DNA of 64,000 bases from Closterium sp. Naga37s-1 (GCA_947471745.1 CANJKZ010000088.1:1300001-1364000); one strand, 5' to 3'; shown: positions 9,886-22,490, counted from the stretch's first letter. Program-made: numbers and translations. Notes: generated by a model not told the origin, from the letters alone.

Positions 9886-10299
9886 ATGGCTAGTCTCAAT
9901 GTTCTTACCTTTGATGCTGAGGGTCGGGCTGTTGACTTTGAGGTCTGGCTAGATGATCTGCAGCTTTTCCTACAGTGCGATAGCAAGGATGGTCTCTCAC
10001 TGTTCGATCTCACTTCTGGCGCCTCTACTGCCCCTACTGCTGATGCTGACAGTACTGTTCGCTCGCAGTGGCTCACGCGCGATGCTGCTGCTCGTCTTGC
10101 TGTGCGCAACCACCTGCCGTCTACTGAGCGCGCGCACTTTAGTCAGTACAAGAGTGCTAGGGCTCTGTACGACGCTGTAGTTGCACGCTACTCCTCCCCT
10201 GCCACTGCTGCCCTCAGCCGCCTCATGCTACCGTACCTTTTCCCTGACCTTGCTGCCTTTGCCACTGTCGCTGACCTAGTTGCTCACCTTCGCACTAGT
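9886..10299 (+). pseudogene. Copia-B gag, N-terminal part
   Basis: Encodes about 138 residues of gag starting MASLNVLTFDAEGRAVDF, closely like Copia-A and H. The frame stops inside the LTR of Copia-C. Its continuation begins at 16145 (..RTS then DARYRA..) once Copia-C and one ctagt duplicate are ignored. This part has no stop. Confidence 0.9.
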
Positions 10300-10557
10300 T
10301 GTTAGAAATAGTCAGTCAACACTTTGTACTATATTCTATATCGGTTAGGTTACTTTGTAGGTTGGGTGTAGATTTGTAATCCCAACCCTATCTGGTTGGG
10401 ATTCCCTCGTAATCCTGCAAATCTGCCAACTCACCAATTGGAGATTTGCTAGGATTCCCATCCTATCCTTTCCCTAGCTTTGCTCAACCCAACCCTGTTT
10501 GTACTTAAGGCCTAGTGCCTTCCTTATCAAGCAATCAGTTCAGTTCCAATTCTATCA
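10300..10557 (+). repeat. Copia-C 5' LTR
   Basis: 258 bp, TGTTAGAAAT...TCTATCA. It contains the inverted pair aatcccaacc / ggttgggatt near its middle, which could form a hairpin. The same LTR also ends Copia-B's visible gag with a stop. Confidence 0.94.
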
Positions 10558-10828
10558 TGGTATCGAGCTAGTAAATTCCGCTCACGCGGAATCCGATCCT
10601 TCGCGTCCCGATGGTTCTCTCCTTTTAGGCTATGCCTATTTCGGTTCCCGGCTCCTACGCTTAGCGTTTTTCAGAAACTTCACATCGTCGCTCCGGTCAA
10701 GCGCGCATTCGGCTTCCTTCATCGCGCATCTCGTTTTTCAACGGCGACATTCTCAGCTTTCGACTTCATCGTAAGCTTCTGGTTTTTATATCTCCGTGGC
10801 AATTTTCGCATCTTCTTAACTTCGAACA

Positions 10829-11165
10829 GGTTTTCAGCGACGCAGCGGAATAGGTCCAGCGGCGCAGCGGAACAGGTTTTCAGCGGCGCAGCGGAACAGG
10901 TCCAGCGGCGCAGCGGAACAGGTTTTCAGCGGCGCAGCGGAACAGGCCCAGCGGCGCAGCGGAACAGGTTTTCAGCGGCGCAGCGGAACAGGTTCAGCGG
11001 CGCAGCGGAACAGGTTCAGCAGCGCAACGGAACAGGTTCAGCGGCGCAGCAGAACATGTTCAGCGGCGCAGCAGAACAGGTTCAGCGGCGCAGCAGAACA
11101 GGTCAGCGGCGCAGCAGAACAGGTCAGCGGCGCAGCAGAGAAGCGGAACAGGGGCAGCAGCGAAG
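10829..11165 (+). repeat. Tandem repeat in Copia-C leader
   Basis: About 14 imperfect copies of a unit around cagcggcgcagcggaacagg, with alternating spacers (ttttcag, tccag, ttcag). It lies between primer site and gag, the same place as the GC repeats of Copia-A, E and G but of different sequence. Confidence 0.88.
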
Positions 11166-11325
11166 CAGAACAGGGGGCATTGGCGAAGCAGTATATCAGG
11201 GTATAGTACGGGCATTCTATTGCCAAAATCGCGTTTCGAACTTCCTCAATTTCCAAAATCACCCGAACTCCGCTCCGCTTCACTCCGCTACGTATCGGAG
11301 ACTTTAGCGCTGCGCTCCGCGCGAA

Positions 11326-14300
11326 ATGGCAACTTCAACTTCCACTCTCGTCGGAAACCTCATCATCCTTAACCTCGCTCCCAACGGCACGAGCACCAAT
11401 TTCGGGGAGTGGTGCTATGGAGTGGAGAAGCACCTCCTTAGCTCGGAGCTCAAGGGGATTTGCCTCAAAGACATCCTCCTCAATCGCGGCAAGGGGAAGA
11501 TGCCTCTCCCTCCCGATCCTCTCGGCGAAGGCGCCACTGCCACAGCCAAGCTTGCTTTCCACGCTAAAACCACCAAGTATGAGACGGACTTCAGTCTCTG
11601 GGAGCAGGCGGATGCGGCAGTGATTAGGGTTTTCATCACCACCACCCCAGTCGAGTTAGTCAAGTCCTACCGCACCTTCCGCTCTGCGCATGACATTTGG
11701 AAGTACCTCCAGGATCGCTTTCATGACAAAACTGCCGTGGGAGTTGCAATCCTCATTCCTCGCATGTTCCAAATCCGCCTTGAGGAATGCCCGGGCATGG
11801 CAGACTACATCTCTGAAATCCGCAACATCCATGAGGAGCTCAAGGACATTGGGATCACCTTCCCCGAACAGGCACCTGCTGCTGGGCTTCTCGTCGGACT
11901 CACCCCGGCCTACAACGTCACCAGTTCCATGCTCAAGCAGCTCCCCACCAAGGAACTCACCTTCGAGAAAGTCGCTTCGGCCCTTCTCTCTGCCGAAAAG
12001 GACCTTGCAGCCCAGGCATCCGTCAATGCTGTGCGCTACTCCCCTGGCATCCCATTTCGTTCCCAGCAGGGCCAGAGGCGCAACTCCTTCCCCCCATGCC
12101 AGTACCTCATTAGGAAGGGTCCACGTGCGGGGCAGAAATGCAACGGCACCAACCACCCTGAGGCAACTTGCTTCAAGAAGCGAGATGACGAGTGGTATGA
12201 CGTCCACGGTGTCTCCAAGGACAAGCGCCCTCCCAACTGGGCACCACCCCGTCGCGTGAACCAGGTTGAGGCAGTGGAGGAACCTGCTCAGGCATTTGCT
12301 AGTGCCCCATCTGATGTTCGCCTTAACCTGTTGTTCTCTGGTGCTGGTCTTCTTAATGAGAAGGGGTCGCAGTACATCGGTGTTTCAACCACACAGGGAA
12401 TTGAGTTCATACTAGACAGTGGTGCCACCCACACAGTGCTTAAAGACCAAACTGCCTTCGTTCCCTACCAGGCTCCCACCTCACTCCTTGGAGCCGATTC
12501 TAGCTTCTCCATCCAATGCCATGGGTCCTCCACAGTTTCCTGTCCAGCTTTCCCATCCGGCACAGTCACTGGCATCTGTGCCCCTACCCTCCGCTACAAC
12601 CTTCTTGCACAGCGGGAAATCCAACACGCAGGCGTGATCACCATCTTTCCCAATGATGTTGACTACTGTGACATGTTTGACGCCAAAACCGGACTCCATC
12701 TTGCCCGCTTCACCCTCAACTCCAACAACCTGTACACACTAGTTGTACCTCCCGTTCAAACATGCTCCCTCACCAACCTTCCGCTTCCATCCTCAGACTC
12801 CCCCTCATGTCACTGCCGCCTCCTCAATGACAAGACTATGCTATTTCATAACCGCCTCGGCCACATCAACTTCCGCGCACTTTCAGACCTTGCCACCAAA
12901 CAACTCCTTCATGGGCTGCCCGCCTCACTTCCATAACCCCCCTCTCTTTCTGGACCACCTTGCCTTGACTGTGCACAGAGCAAGCTTCGAGAACAGCCCC
13001 ATCCTCCCACTGAGTCCACCTCTACCGCACCTCTTGATCGCGTACACATGGACCTTTGGGGTCCAGCTCCTGTTCGTTCCCGTGGCGGACACTTCTACTT
13101 CCTTGTCATCGTTGATGACTATTCCCGCTATGTGTCTGTTCACCTTCTCACCGCCAAGTCTGAAGCCCCAGCCATTATCATGGAATGGGCAAGGCAGGCT
13201 CATTCACACTTCAAAACCAAAATCAAGATTCTTCACTCTGACGGTGGCGGTGAATTCCGCAACAACACTCTCAAAGCTTTCTGCTCTACTGAGGGTATTC
13301 GTCAGACCTTCACCCTCCCAGACAGCCCTCAACAGAACGGTGTTGCTGAGAGCCGAAACCGCATCCTGGTGCAGATTGCTCGCTGCCTCCTCACTCATGC
13401 TTCCGCCCCTCCCTCTCTTTGGGGATACGCCATGCTCCATGCTGCCGCCCTCCACAATCTCCATCCTCATCCTCACCACGCCCACACCACCCCTGCAGAG
13501 CTGTGGACGGGTCAAAGACCGTCCGTCCGCCCTCTTCGTGTATGGGGGTGCACTTCCTATGTTCTCCTCAACTCCCAAGCCCGTCGTGCAGCTGGCGGCA
13601 AGCTTGCTCCGAAAACAATCACGTGCGTGTACCTCGGGCACAACTCGGACTCGCCAGACTACCTCTTCCTCCATCCTACCACCAACAAACTTTATCGCAG
13701 CCGAGATGTTTTCTTCGATGAATCCCACCCGTTCTACCCCTCCTCCATAGTTTCTCCTTCTCCTCCGCCTCCTTCTCTTACTTGGGCTGACTTTGACAAC
13801 CTTCCTCCTACCACCACTCCATCTCCTCCTCTTCCCGCTCCCTCCACAGTTTCCGACCCCCCGTCACCCGCTTCCCCTTCCAGCACCACGCAGTCTCCCC
13901 CGCTCCTTCCCGCCCCCGAGCCCATTCCTCTCAAAACCTACCAACGCCGTCCTCCTGCTGCTGCTCCTCCTCCTGATCCAGCTCCTCCTCCTGATCCAGC
14001 TCCTGCTCCTGATCCAGCTGCTGTTCCTAATGCTGCCACTACACCTGCTGCTTCTCCCCCTCCAGCTCCGCCTCCCTCCCCCATCGCTGGTCGCACCCGC
14101 TCGCGCAAAGCTCCCAAGCCTCTTTCCCTTTCCATTCGTGTCTCTCTCAATCCTCCTCCTATCGGGGGTGAGTATTCGCTCATGCCCTCCCTTCTTGAGG
14201 ACAGACATGAGGAGTTGATTGAGATTGACTCAGCCATACACGCACTCTGCTCCCTCTTTCCAGATATCGCAGAATCTCCCACCCTCAACTTCTCGGACAA

Positions 14301-15864
14301 CCCCTCCATCCCCACACCTCTCACCTATGCTGAAGCAGTTTCTGGTCCTCACGCCGCTCAGTGGCTAGGGGCCATTGTCGCAGAGTGTGAGGCCTTCATT
14401 CACACAGGAACTTTCACAGATGTCTCTCCTCCCTCCGGCGTCAACATTGTGAAGGGAAAATGGGTTTTCCGGGTGAAACAACTTCCAGGCGAATTTCCCG
14501 TCTTCAAAGCCCGGTACTGTGCCAAGGGATTTACCCAAAAGCATGGACTGGACTTCTTTGAGACATTCTCTCCCACCGCCAAACCTCCCACACTGCGCAC
14601 CCTTCTCGATGTTGCCGCTCGAGATGACATGGAGGTTGACTGCATGGATGTGTCTTCTGCGTTTCTGCAAGGGATCCTTCGAGAGGAAATCTACATGGAG
14701 CGGCCCGAAGGATTTCCAGCTCCTTTTCCACCAGGCACTGTATGGAAGCTGAATCGACCAGTCTATGGCCTCAAGCAAGCACCCCGGGAATGGCACAACA
14801 AGCTCAAGAGCACCTTAGGGTCCCTCGACTTTCACCCATCCACCTCTGACCCCAGCCTCTTCATCCGAGCAACACCATCCCGCTTCTTCATCTTGGTTTA
14901 TGTCGATGACATGATCCTTGTCACAAAGGATCAGACTGAGTTGGCAGCAGTCAAAACCGCACTTGGTGAGAAGCTGGCTATGAAAGATCTTGGGAAACTG
15001 ACGAACTATTTGGGCATGGAAATCACACGTGATCGCACGGCCCGCACCATCACCCTCTCGCAGAAGTTCTACATCAACAACGTTCTGACCAGGTTTAAGA
15101 TGCAGGAAGCGGCTTCAATGCCCACCCCACTCTCTCTGCAGCACCAACTCACTGCACCCTCTGTTCCCTCACCTGAGCCCTGTGATGAGGCTTACCCCGA
15201 GCTCGTCGGTTCCCTCATGTACGCGATGATGTGCACTCGACCAGATTTGGCCTATCGAGTCAGTGTCCTGTCTCGCTACGTTGCACCTGGTCGCTTCACG
15301 AGCCACCACTGGTCTGCCGCCAAGCGGGTCCTCCGCTATCTCAAAGGCACACAGGACTATGTGCTCACTCTTGGCGGCTCTTCCCCTGTTCGCCTTGAGG
15401 GGTACAGTGACTCGTCCTATGCTGATGACCAGAGTGATCGGCGCTCTTCCCAAGGATATTGCTTTACCCTTGGCAGTGGGGTTGTCAGTTGGCGCTCCAC
15501 TCGGTCGTCTTCCGTCTCACTGTCGACCTGTGAGGCAGAGCTGTATGCCGGGACCATGGCTGCCCAAGAGGCCCGTTGGCTCTCCTTCTTGCTGGCAGAA
15601 CTTGGGTATCCTCAACCAGCCCCAACGCTTTGGTGTGACAACGAGAGCACCATTCATCTCACAAAGGACCCCGTCTTCCACGGCCGCACCAAGCACATTG
15701 AGGTCCGTCACTACTTTCTTCGTGAGCTGGTGCAGCGCGAGCAGCTGAAGGCTGAACACATTGCCTCCGACTGCAACCTTGCTGACTTGTTTACCAAGTC
15801 TCTTGTTCGCCAAGACCACTACCGCCTCCTCTCGTCCATGGGTGTTGGGCCGCCATGTGGCTGA
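11326..15864 (+). pseudogene. Copia-C gag-pol with a single in-frame stop
   Basis: One frame from ATG 11326 to 15864, interrupted only by TAA at 12934-12936 between the pre-integrase domain (NRLGH) and the integrase core. Domains: UBN2-like gag; zinc motif C-X13-C-X4-H-X4-C; protease LDSGAT; integrase HMDLWGP, LHSDGGGEF and QQNGVAESR; Ser/Pro-rich linker about 13740-14100; reverse transcriptase with YVDD near codon 1192; RNase H with YSDSSYADD and WCDNES. With LTRs differing at one of 258 positions the stop is probably a recent mutation. Readthrough is possible but unsupported. The second half of pol is fully open. Confidence 0.9.
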
Positions 15865-15886
15865 AGTGTTGTCAGCCTAGGGGGTG

Positions 15887-16144
15887 TGTTAGAAATAGTC
15901 AGTCAACACTTTGTACTATATTCTATATCGGTTAGGTTACTTTGTAGGTTGGGTGTAGATTTGTAATCCCAACCCTATCTGGTTGGGATTCCCTCGTAAT
16001 CCTGCAAATCTGCCAACTCACCAATTGGAGATTTGCTAGGATTCCCATCCCATCCTTTCCCTAGCTTTGCTCAACCCAACCCTGTTTGTACTTAAGGCCT
16101 AGTGCCTTCCTTATCAAGCAATCAGTTCAGTTCCAATTCTATCA
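15887..16144 (+). repeat. Copia-C 3' LTR
   Basis: 258 bp, one substitution from the 5' copy. Followed directly by the second ctagt and the resumed Copia-B gag. Confidence 0.94.
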
Positions 16145-19100
16145 CTAGTGACGCCCGCTACCGCGCTGCCCTTCCCACTGAGTTCTGTGCCAAGAACCCC
16201 CCCCCAATGTACATCACCCTTTACTACCTAGTCACCCGCCTCCCTGACTCTCTTTCTTCAGTCAGGGACCACTTTCTCTCCCTTTGCCCCACCGAGCTGA
16301 CTGTCGACTTGCTAGAGGAGCGCCTTGCTGCAGCTGAGAAGAGTATCTTAGCTGTTGGTGCTTCTCGCGGTGACCGTCGCACCCCCTTCTTTGAGGGGTG
16401 TTCCCCTGTCCCCCTTCTCCCCTCTGTTGCCTCTGCTGCTGCTGTCGACCTCGTTGGCACTGAGGAGGTCGGCGCTGCGCCTGCCCCTAGTGGGCGACGC
16501 CGCACTGGCAAGGGCAAGGGAAGCAGGGGTGGTGGTGGGGGCGGTGGAGGCAGCGGTGGAGGAGGTGGAGGTGGTGGTGGGGGTGGTTCCGGGAGTGGGG
16601 GCGTAGGTGGCGGCAGTGGCGGCCGTGGCGGCGGTGGTGGAGGAGGTGGCGGCGGCGGCGGCGGTGGTGGAGGTAGCGGAGGAGGTGGTGCTGGTCGCGG
16701 TGCGGCCACGCAGCGTGGAGGCCTTGGTGGCAGCCAGCGTCCGCAGCAGCTGCGCACCCGTGAGACCCCGTCTGTTCAGCAGCTTCGTGAGTGGTACGCT
16801 GGACGTGGGAGGTCTGGGGGTGCAGGTCCCTGCGCGTACGTGCTTCGCACCGGCACTCGTAGTGGGGAGGTGTGTGGTCTCCCACACACCATGCAGCGCT
16901 GCTTTGGCCGCTTGACTGACGCTTGGCGTACCCAGTTTCCTGACGCTGTTGATCTTCCTCGTTGGCATGATCTGCTTCTGCAGAATGTGCCTATCTTTGA
17001 TCTAGATTTTGATGCTATCCTTGCTGCCATGTATGCTCTTGCTGATATTACTGAGGGTGACTGTTACCTGCGTGTCCCGCCCGACCCGGGCACTGTGGTT
17101 GCTGCTCTAGGTGCTAGTGCGGCTGCTGCTCTAGGTGCTAGTGCGTCTGCTGCTCCAGGTGCTGGTACGTCTCCTCCCTCTGGTACTGCACCTACTGAGT
17201 CCTTTCACACCTTCACACTTGACTCTGGTGCTTCGCGCTCTTTCTTTAGAGACAGCACCACGCTCACGCCGCTCCGTCGGCCTGTTGCGGTCTCCCTTGC
17301 TGACCCCTCCGGGGGACCAGTCCTTGCACACTCCTCCACGGTTCTACCGTGTCCTGCGGCCCCGTCGGGCTTGCTGTCGGGACTCCACCTCCCCTCGTTC
17401 TCTACGAACTTGGTGAGTGGAGCTGACCTCCAGGACGCGTGGGTTGACCAGTTCACCCCTGGAGGTCAGCGTGTGACCCACTGCACTTGCTCTCGGACGG
17501 GCCGCCACCTGGCCACGTTCACCCGTCGGCCAGGGTCGAGTCTGTACACACTGACTACTGCGCCTCCTCCGGTCCCTGCGTCTGGTCAGGTAGCTGCGTC
17601 CAGTCAGGTGTTTGCTGCTGCGTCCTGCGTCTGCCCCCTGCTCGTGTCGTCCTCTGGCGCACAAGACTCTCCTCTGGCACCACCGCCTTGGTCACCCCTC
17701 CCTGCCTCGTCTTAAAGGTATGGCCTCCCGTGCTCTTGTCTCTGGACTCCCCAGGTCCCTCCCTCCCCTTCCTCTGGGGCCTGCCCCCACCTGTGTTCCT
17801 TGTGTCGAGGGCCGGCAGCGCGCCGCTCCTCACTCCTCCTCGTTTCCTCCGACTGAGGCCCCTCTGCAGACTCTTCACATGGACGTGTGGGGCCCAGCCC
17901 GCGTTCGTGGACAGGGTCACGAGCGTTACTTCCTGCTGGTCGTTGACGACTACTCGCGTTACACCACAGTCTTCCCCTTGCGCAGCAAGGGTGAGGTCAC
18001 TGAGGTGTTGATCGACTGGATCCGCGGTGCTCGTCGCCAGCTTAGTGAGAGTTTCGGCTCCGACCTTCCTGTTTTGCGTCTGCACTCAGACAGAGGCGGG
18101 GAGTTTTCCTCCGACCTTCTGATAGCCTTCTGTCGTTTGGAGGGCATCCGCCAGACGTTCACGCTTCCGGCCTCCCCGCAGCAAAATGGGATTGCTGAGC
18201 GCCGCATTGGCATGGTCATGGATGTCGCTCGTACGTCCATGATCCATGCGGCTGCTCCCCACTTTCTGTGGCCGTTCGCGGTTCAGTACGCTGCGCATCA
18301 GATCAACCTTCAGCCTCGTGTCTCCTTGCCGGAGACCACACCTACTCTGCGGTGGACGGGGAAGGTTGGCGATGCGTCCGCGTTCCGTGTCTGGGGATCT
18401 CGAGCTTTTGTCCGCGATACTACAGCGGACAAGCTGTCCTCCCGTGCCGTTCCCTGTGTCTTCCTTGGCTTCCCTCCTGACGCACCCGAGTGGCAGTTCT
18501 ACCACCCCAGCTCGCGTCGTGTTCTGTCCTCAAAGGACGTCATGTTTGACGAGTCGGTGTCGTACTACCGTCTCTTTCCCTACCGCACTGCCTCTCCCCC
18601 TCCCCCGCCGCTCTTCCTTGCCCCAGGTACTCCTCCGGTAGACCCCCTCCCCCCCCAGGGTCCTGCCCCCTCAGGTGTGTCCCAGGTAGACCCTGCCGAG
18701 CCGGTCGAGGTAGCTGTCGACTCAGGTGCTGCTAGGGGTGCTGACCCTGCGGGTGCGGGGACTGGGGGTGCTGAGACTGGGCGTGCTGAGCCTGGGGGTG
18801 TGGCGCCTGAGGGTACTGTGTCTGGAGGTGCTGAGCCTGCGCGTGTTGAGTCTGGAGGTGCTCTGGGTGTCCCGTCGCGGCGGGAGCCCCTCTCTCCACA
18901 GCGGCTTCGTGAGTGGTACGCTCGGCGCTGTCGGGTTGCTGCTGGAGGTGCTGCTGGTGCGGGTGCTGCTGGAGGTGCTGGCGCTGCTGGAGGTGGTGCT
19001 GGTGCTGGAGCTGCTGGAGGTGCTGCTGGTGCTGGAGCTGCTGGAGGTGGTGCTGGTGCTGGAGCTGCTGGAGCTGCTGGAGGTGCTGGTGCTGCTGGAG

Positions 19101-21514
19101 GTGGTGCTGGTGCTGGAGCTACATGAGGTGCTGCTGGTGCTGGAGCTGCTGGAGGTGCTGCTAGGACTGGAGACCCTGAGGCTGAGGGTACCGGTTCTGC
19201 CTCTGCTGTTTCTCGAGGCGCTGCGCGGCCGCGGCCGTACTACATTCCGCTTCTTCAGCAGGTTCTTGGCTCCCCGCCTTCTCCTGGTCCTCCTCCTCCT
19301 TCCCTGAGTCCACCGCCTGTCCCGTCTCAGTCGCAGTTACAGCCGGCCTCTCCGCTGCCTGGTCCTTCTCCTTACTCTGGTCCGACTAGAGGTCTTACGG
19401 AGCGTCGTGAGCCTGAGTCGCGTCCTGTGTCACCTGTGTCTCGCTCTGCGTCGCCTGTCCGTACTGTTCGCGCTGGTCGTGTTTCACGTCCGCGTCCTCC
19501 TCCTGACCCAGGCACTCACTCTATGACTCTGCGTCCTTCTACTGCTCCACAGCGTGTCCCTCTGCCCTCTCCTCCTGCGTCCTCTCTTCCTGACGGTCCG
19601 GACCTGGAGTCTGACTCCCTTCGTGCTGCTAGTCCTACTGTCACGCGCTTTCTGGCCACTGCTGTCACTGACCCCCTGTTTGAGTTCTCTGCTGCGTCTG
19701 CTCTTGTTGCTGAGCTTGTTGACTTTGCTGCAGCCTGTCGCCTAGACTACGCCGCTGGTCTTGTTGCTGAGTCTGAGTCTGTGTCTGACTGTCCTCCGTC
19801 CGTCGGGGGTGCGTGTGCTCTTGGCACGGACGTCCTTGAGGACAGGCAGGAGGACCTTGAGTGCTTTGCTGCTGCTTCACCTCATCTCGTGTCCATGCTG
19901 CTTGCCCCTGAGGGAGACCCGGATGCACTAGACATCCCGACCCCGCGCTCTTACGCAGAGGCGATAGAGGGTCCCTACTCCTCCCAGTGGCAGGCAGCCA
20001 TGGACGCAGAGATGGCTTCCTGGAAGTCCACAGGCACCTACGTAGACGAGGTTCCCCCACCTGGGGCGAACATCGTCAGTGGCATGTGGATCTTCAGGGT
20101 GAAGCGGCCGCCGGGTTCTCCGCCTGCCTTCAAGGCGCGTTACGTTGCACGTGGCTTCAGTCAGCGATAGGGAGTTGACTTCTTTCAGACCTTCTCCCCT
20201 ACCCCGAAGATGACCACTCTTCGGGTACTGCTGCACGTTGCTGCTCAGCGTGACTACGAGCTCCACTCGCTTGACTTCAGCACAGCCTTCCTACAGGGCA
20301 GCCTGCACGAGGAGATCTGGCTGCGCCGCCCACCTGGCTTCACTGGGTCGTTTCCTGCTGGTACCCAGTGGAGCCTCTGGCGGCCAGTCTACGGTCTCCG
20401 CGAGGCGCCCCGTGAGTGGCACGACTCGCTCAGGACGACTCTTGCTGCTCTTGGTTTTGCTCCTTCCATTGCTGACCCTTCTCTGTTTCTACGCACTGAC
20501 GCTACTCTGCCGCCGTTCTACGTTCTTGTGTACGTAGACGACCTTGTCTTTGCTACTGCTGACACGGAGGCACTCGCCCACGTGAAGTCCGAGCTGCAGA
20601 AGAGACACACGTGCACAGACCTGGGTGAGCTCACAAGCTATCTTGGCTTGCGGATCACCCGGGACAGAGCACAGCGCACCATTACCTTGACTCAGTCACA
20701 CATGGTGCAGTAGGTCCTTCAGTGCTTCGGCTTCACCTACTCCTCGCCACAGTCCACTCCTCTGCCTACCGGTCACTCGCTCTCAGCTCCACCTTCGGAC
20801 GAGTCCGTAGAGCCGAGTGGCCCGTATCCAGAGCTTGTGGGCTGCCTCATGTACCTGATGACTTGCACACGACCTGACCTCGCATACCCTCTCACCCTTC
20901 TGGCTCGCTACGTGGCTCCCGGCAGGCACCGAAAGGTGCACTGGGATGCTGCGAAGAGGGTGTTGCGATACTTGTGCAGTACATCGGGCATGGGGCTCGT
21001 GCTTGGAGGACGGGCTCGAGTTGTCCGCACTGGTCACGCTGACGCCTCCTGGATTGACGACTTGGCTACGCAGCGGTCGTCACAGGGTTACACCTTCAGC
21101 CTTGGCTCCGGTTCTGTCTCCTGGCGGTCTACCCGCTCTTCTTCTATTCTCAGCTCCAGTTGTGAGGCTGAGATCTACGCTGGGGCCATGGCTGCACAGG
21201 AGCTTCGCTGGCTCACCTACCTGCTGACCGACTTGGGAGAGGCGCCTCGTTCTCCTCCAGTTCGGTACGTCGACAACAAGGCCATGCTGGCCTTGTGTCA
21301 GGAGCACAGACTGGAGCACAGAACGAAGCACATTGCTCTGCGCTACTTCCTTGCTCGAGAGTTGCAGCAGCGTGGCCAGCTTCGTCTTGCTTACGTGGCC
21401 TCTCAGGCCAACACTGCTGATGTCTTCACCAAGGCACTTCAGCCTTGTGATCATCAGCGTTTCTGTACTGTGTTTGGCCTTGTACCTACTGTGCCTCATT
21501 TGTTGACTTCTTGA
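16145..21514 (+). pseudogene. Copia-B gag-pol, main part, decayed
   Basis: Resumes gag at codon DARYRA and runs through the Gly-rich spacer (about 16520-16700), zinc motif C-X13-C-X3-H-X4-C, protease LDSGAS, integrase (HMDVWGP, LHSDRGGEF, QQNGIAERR), an Ala/Gly-rich repeat (about 18930-19150), reverse transcriptase (YVDD) and RNase H to the stop at 21514. Breaks: one frameshift between about 17613 and 17650 just before the pre-integrase HHRLGH motif, then in the new frame TGA at 19124, TAG at 20168 and TAG at 20711. Each stop sits where Copia-A has a sense codon or a repeat unit. The copy cannot make pol but could supply leader-less RNA or serve as a recombination partner. Confidence 0.92.
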
Positions 21515-21743
21515 CTCTGCTTGTACTGTACTCTATATACTTATACCTGCATGCTTACACTTGCTAGGTTGTGTTCACTGTATTGTTTGCTTTCCTTTAT
21601 ATAACTCTGCATGTGAACTGGCCTTCTGGCCCTTTGCTTGTGCTCAGACTGTGTGGTGACTTTGTGATCCACCCTGAGTTTGCTTTGTCTATCTTGACTG
21701 GTCTTGTGACCCCTTGTTCTCCCCCACTTTGCCTTTGGGGGTG

Positions 21744-21877
21744 TGTCAAACATATATTTACTATAGTCGGTCTAGGCTGTAGTGGGGTAGTCCTTAGAGG
21801 GTACAACACTTATGTGTTTCCTACTTGTACCCTTCTCATTTCCTAATTCAATCATTCTTTCGTCTATCATTCTCACA
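21744..21877 (+). repeat. Copia-B 3' LTR
   Basis: 134 bp beginning TGTCAAACATATAT and ending TTCTCACA, preceded by the same ccactttgcctttgggggtg tract as in Copia-A. It is clearly related to the Copia-A LTR but diverged. No matching 5' LTR exists in the window. Confidence 0.88.
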
Positions 21878-22127
21878 CTTCTATGACCCAAAGTGCTTCT
21901 ATGACCCAAAGTGCTTCTATGACCTGAACTGAGATACGCCCTGAGGGCTGCTTTGTGTGAGGGAGGAGAGGCCGTGCTGGCGGGATTGTGTGGGAGCATG
22001 TGATGTGAGGTGCCAGAGCAAGGGGTGTGATACAAACATGGGTATGGGGATGAATAAAGATGGGTTGCATTGATCAATACGGTGTCAAGTCATAGACGGA
22101 TGGAGCGGCCGGGTTGGGCAAGTGCAC
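21878..22127. other. Short gene-free stretch with an 18-bp repeat
   Basis: Starts with two and a half copies of cttctatgacccaaagtg immediately after the Copia-B LTR. The rest shows no credible gene. Confidence 0.6.
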
Positions 22128-22490
22128 GCCTCCTCTCCCTCCTCTCCCTCCTCTCCCTCCTCTCCCTCCTCTCCCTCCTCTCCCTCATCTCCCTCCTCTC
22201 CCTCCTCTCCCTCCTCTCCCTCCTCTCCCTCCTCTCCCTCCTCTCCCTCCTCTCCCTCCTCTCCCTCCTCTCCCTCCTCTCCCTCCTCTCCCTTCTCTCC
22301 CTCCTCTCCCTCCTCTCCCTACTCTCCCTCCTCTCCCTCCTCTCCCTCCTCTCCCTCCTCTCCCTCCTCTCCCTCCTCTCCCTCCTCTCCCTCCTCTCCC
22401 TCCTCTCCCTCCTCTCCCTCCTCTCCCTCCTCTCCCTCCTCTCCCTCCTCTCCCTCCTCTCCCTCCTCTCCCTCCTCTCCCTCCTCTTCC
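22128..22490 (+). repeat. 9-bp minisatellite (ctccctcct)n
   Basis: About 40 nearly perfect 9-bp units with rare substitutions. All six frames are open through it, so its long ORFs are artefacts. The strand is strongly pyrimidine-biased (C/T only), so it could form triplex DNA. Confidence 0.95.

Larger units (their letters stand above)
10300..16144 (+). mobile_element. Copia-C: nearly complete copia nested in Copia-B gag
   Basis: 5845 bp with 258-bp LTRs (10300-10557 and 15887-16144) differing at one position (T against C in the catcc-tatcc stretch). The perfect TSD ctagt lies at 10295-10299 and 16145-16149. The primer site TGGTATCGAGC starts at 10558. The tract cctagggggtg precedes the 3' LTR. 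The leader carries a tandem repeat and the gag-pol frame has one stop. It is a distinct family from A/B but shares the unusual zinc motif. Confidence 0.95.
9866..21877 (+). mobile_element. Copia-B: degenerate, 5'-truncated copia with a nested element
   Basis: A relative of Copia-A. The body keeps about 20 bases of leader before the gag ATG at 9886, all domains, the 3' non-coding region and a 134-bp 3' LTR (21744-21877). The 5' LTR, primer site and repeat leader expected before gag are missing, so truncation lies near 9860-9866. Copia-C is inserted at 10299/16145. Without it Copia-B is about 6.2 kb. Coding is broken by a frameshift and three stops. No TSD can be tested because one end is lost. 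Confidence 0.85.

Noticed and set aside
12743..13750. 335-codon frame overlapping Copia-C
   Set aside because: It is another frame of the integrase region; motifs are in the 11326-15864 frame.
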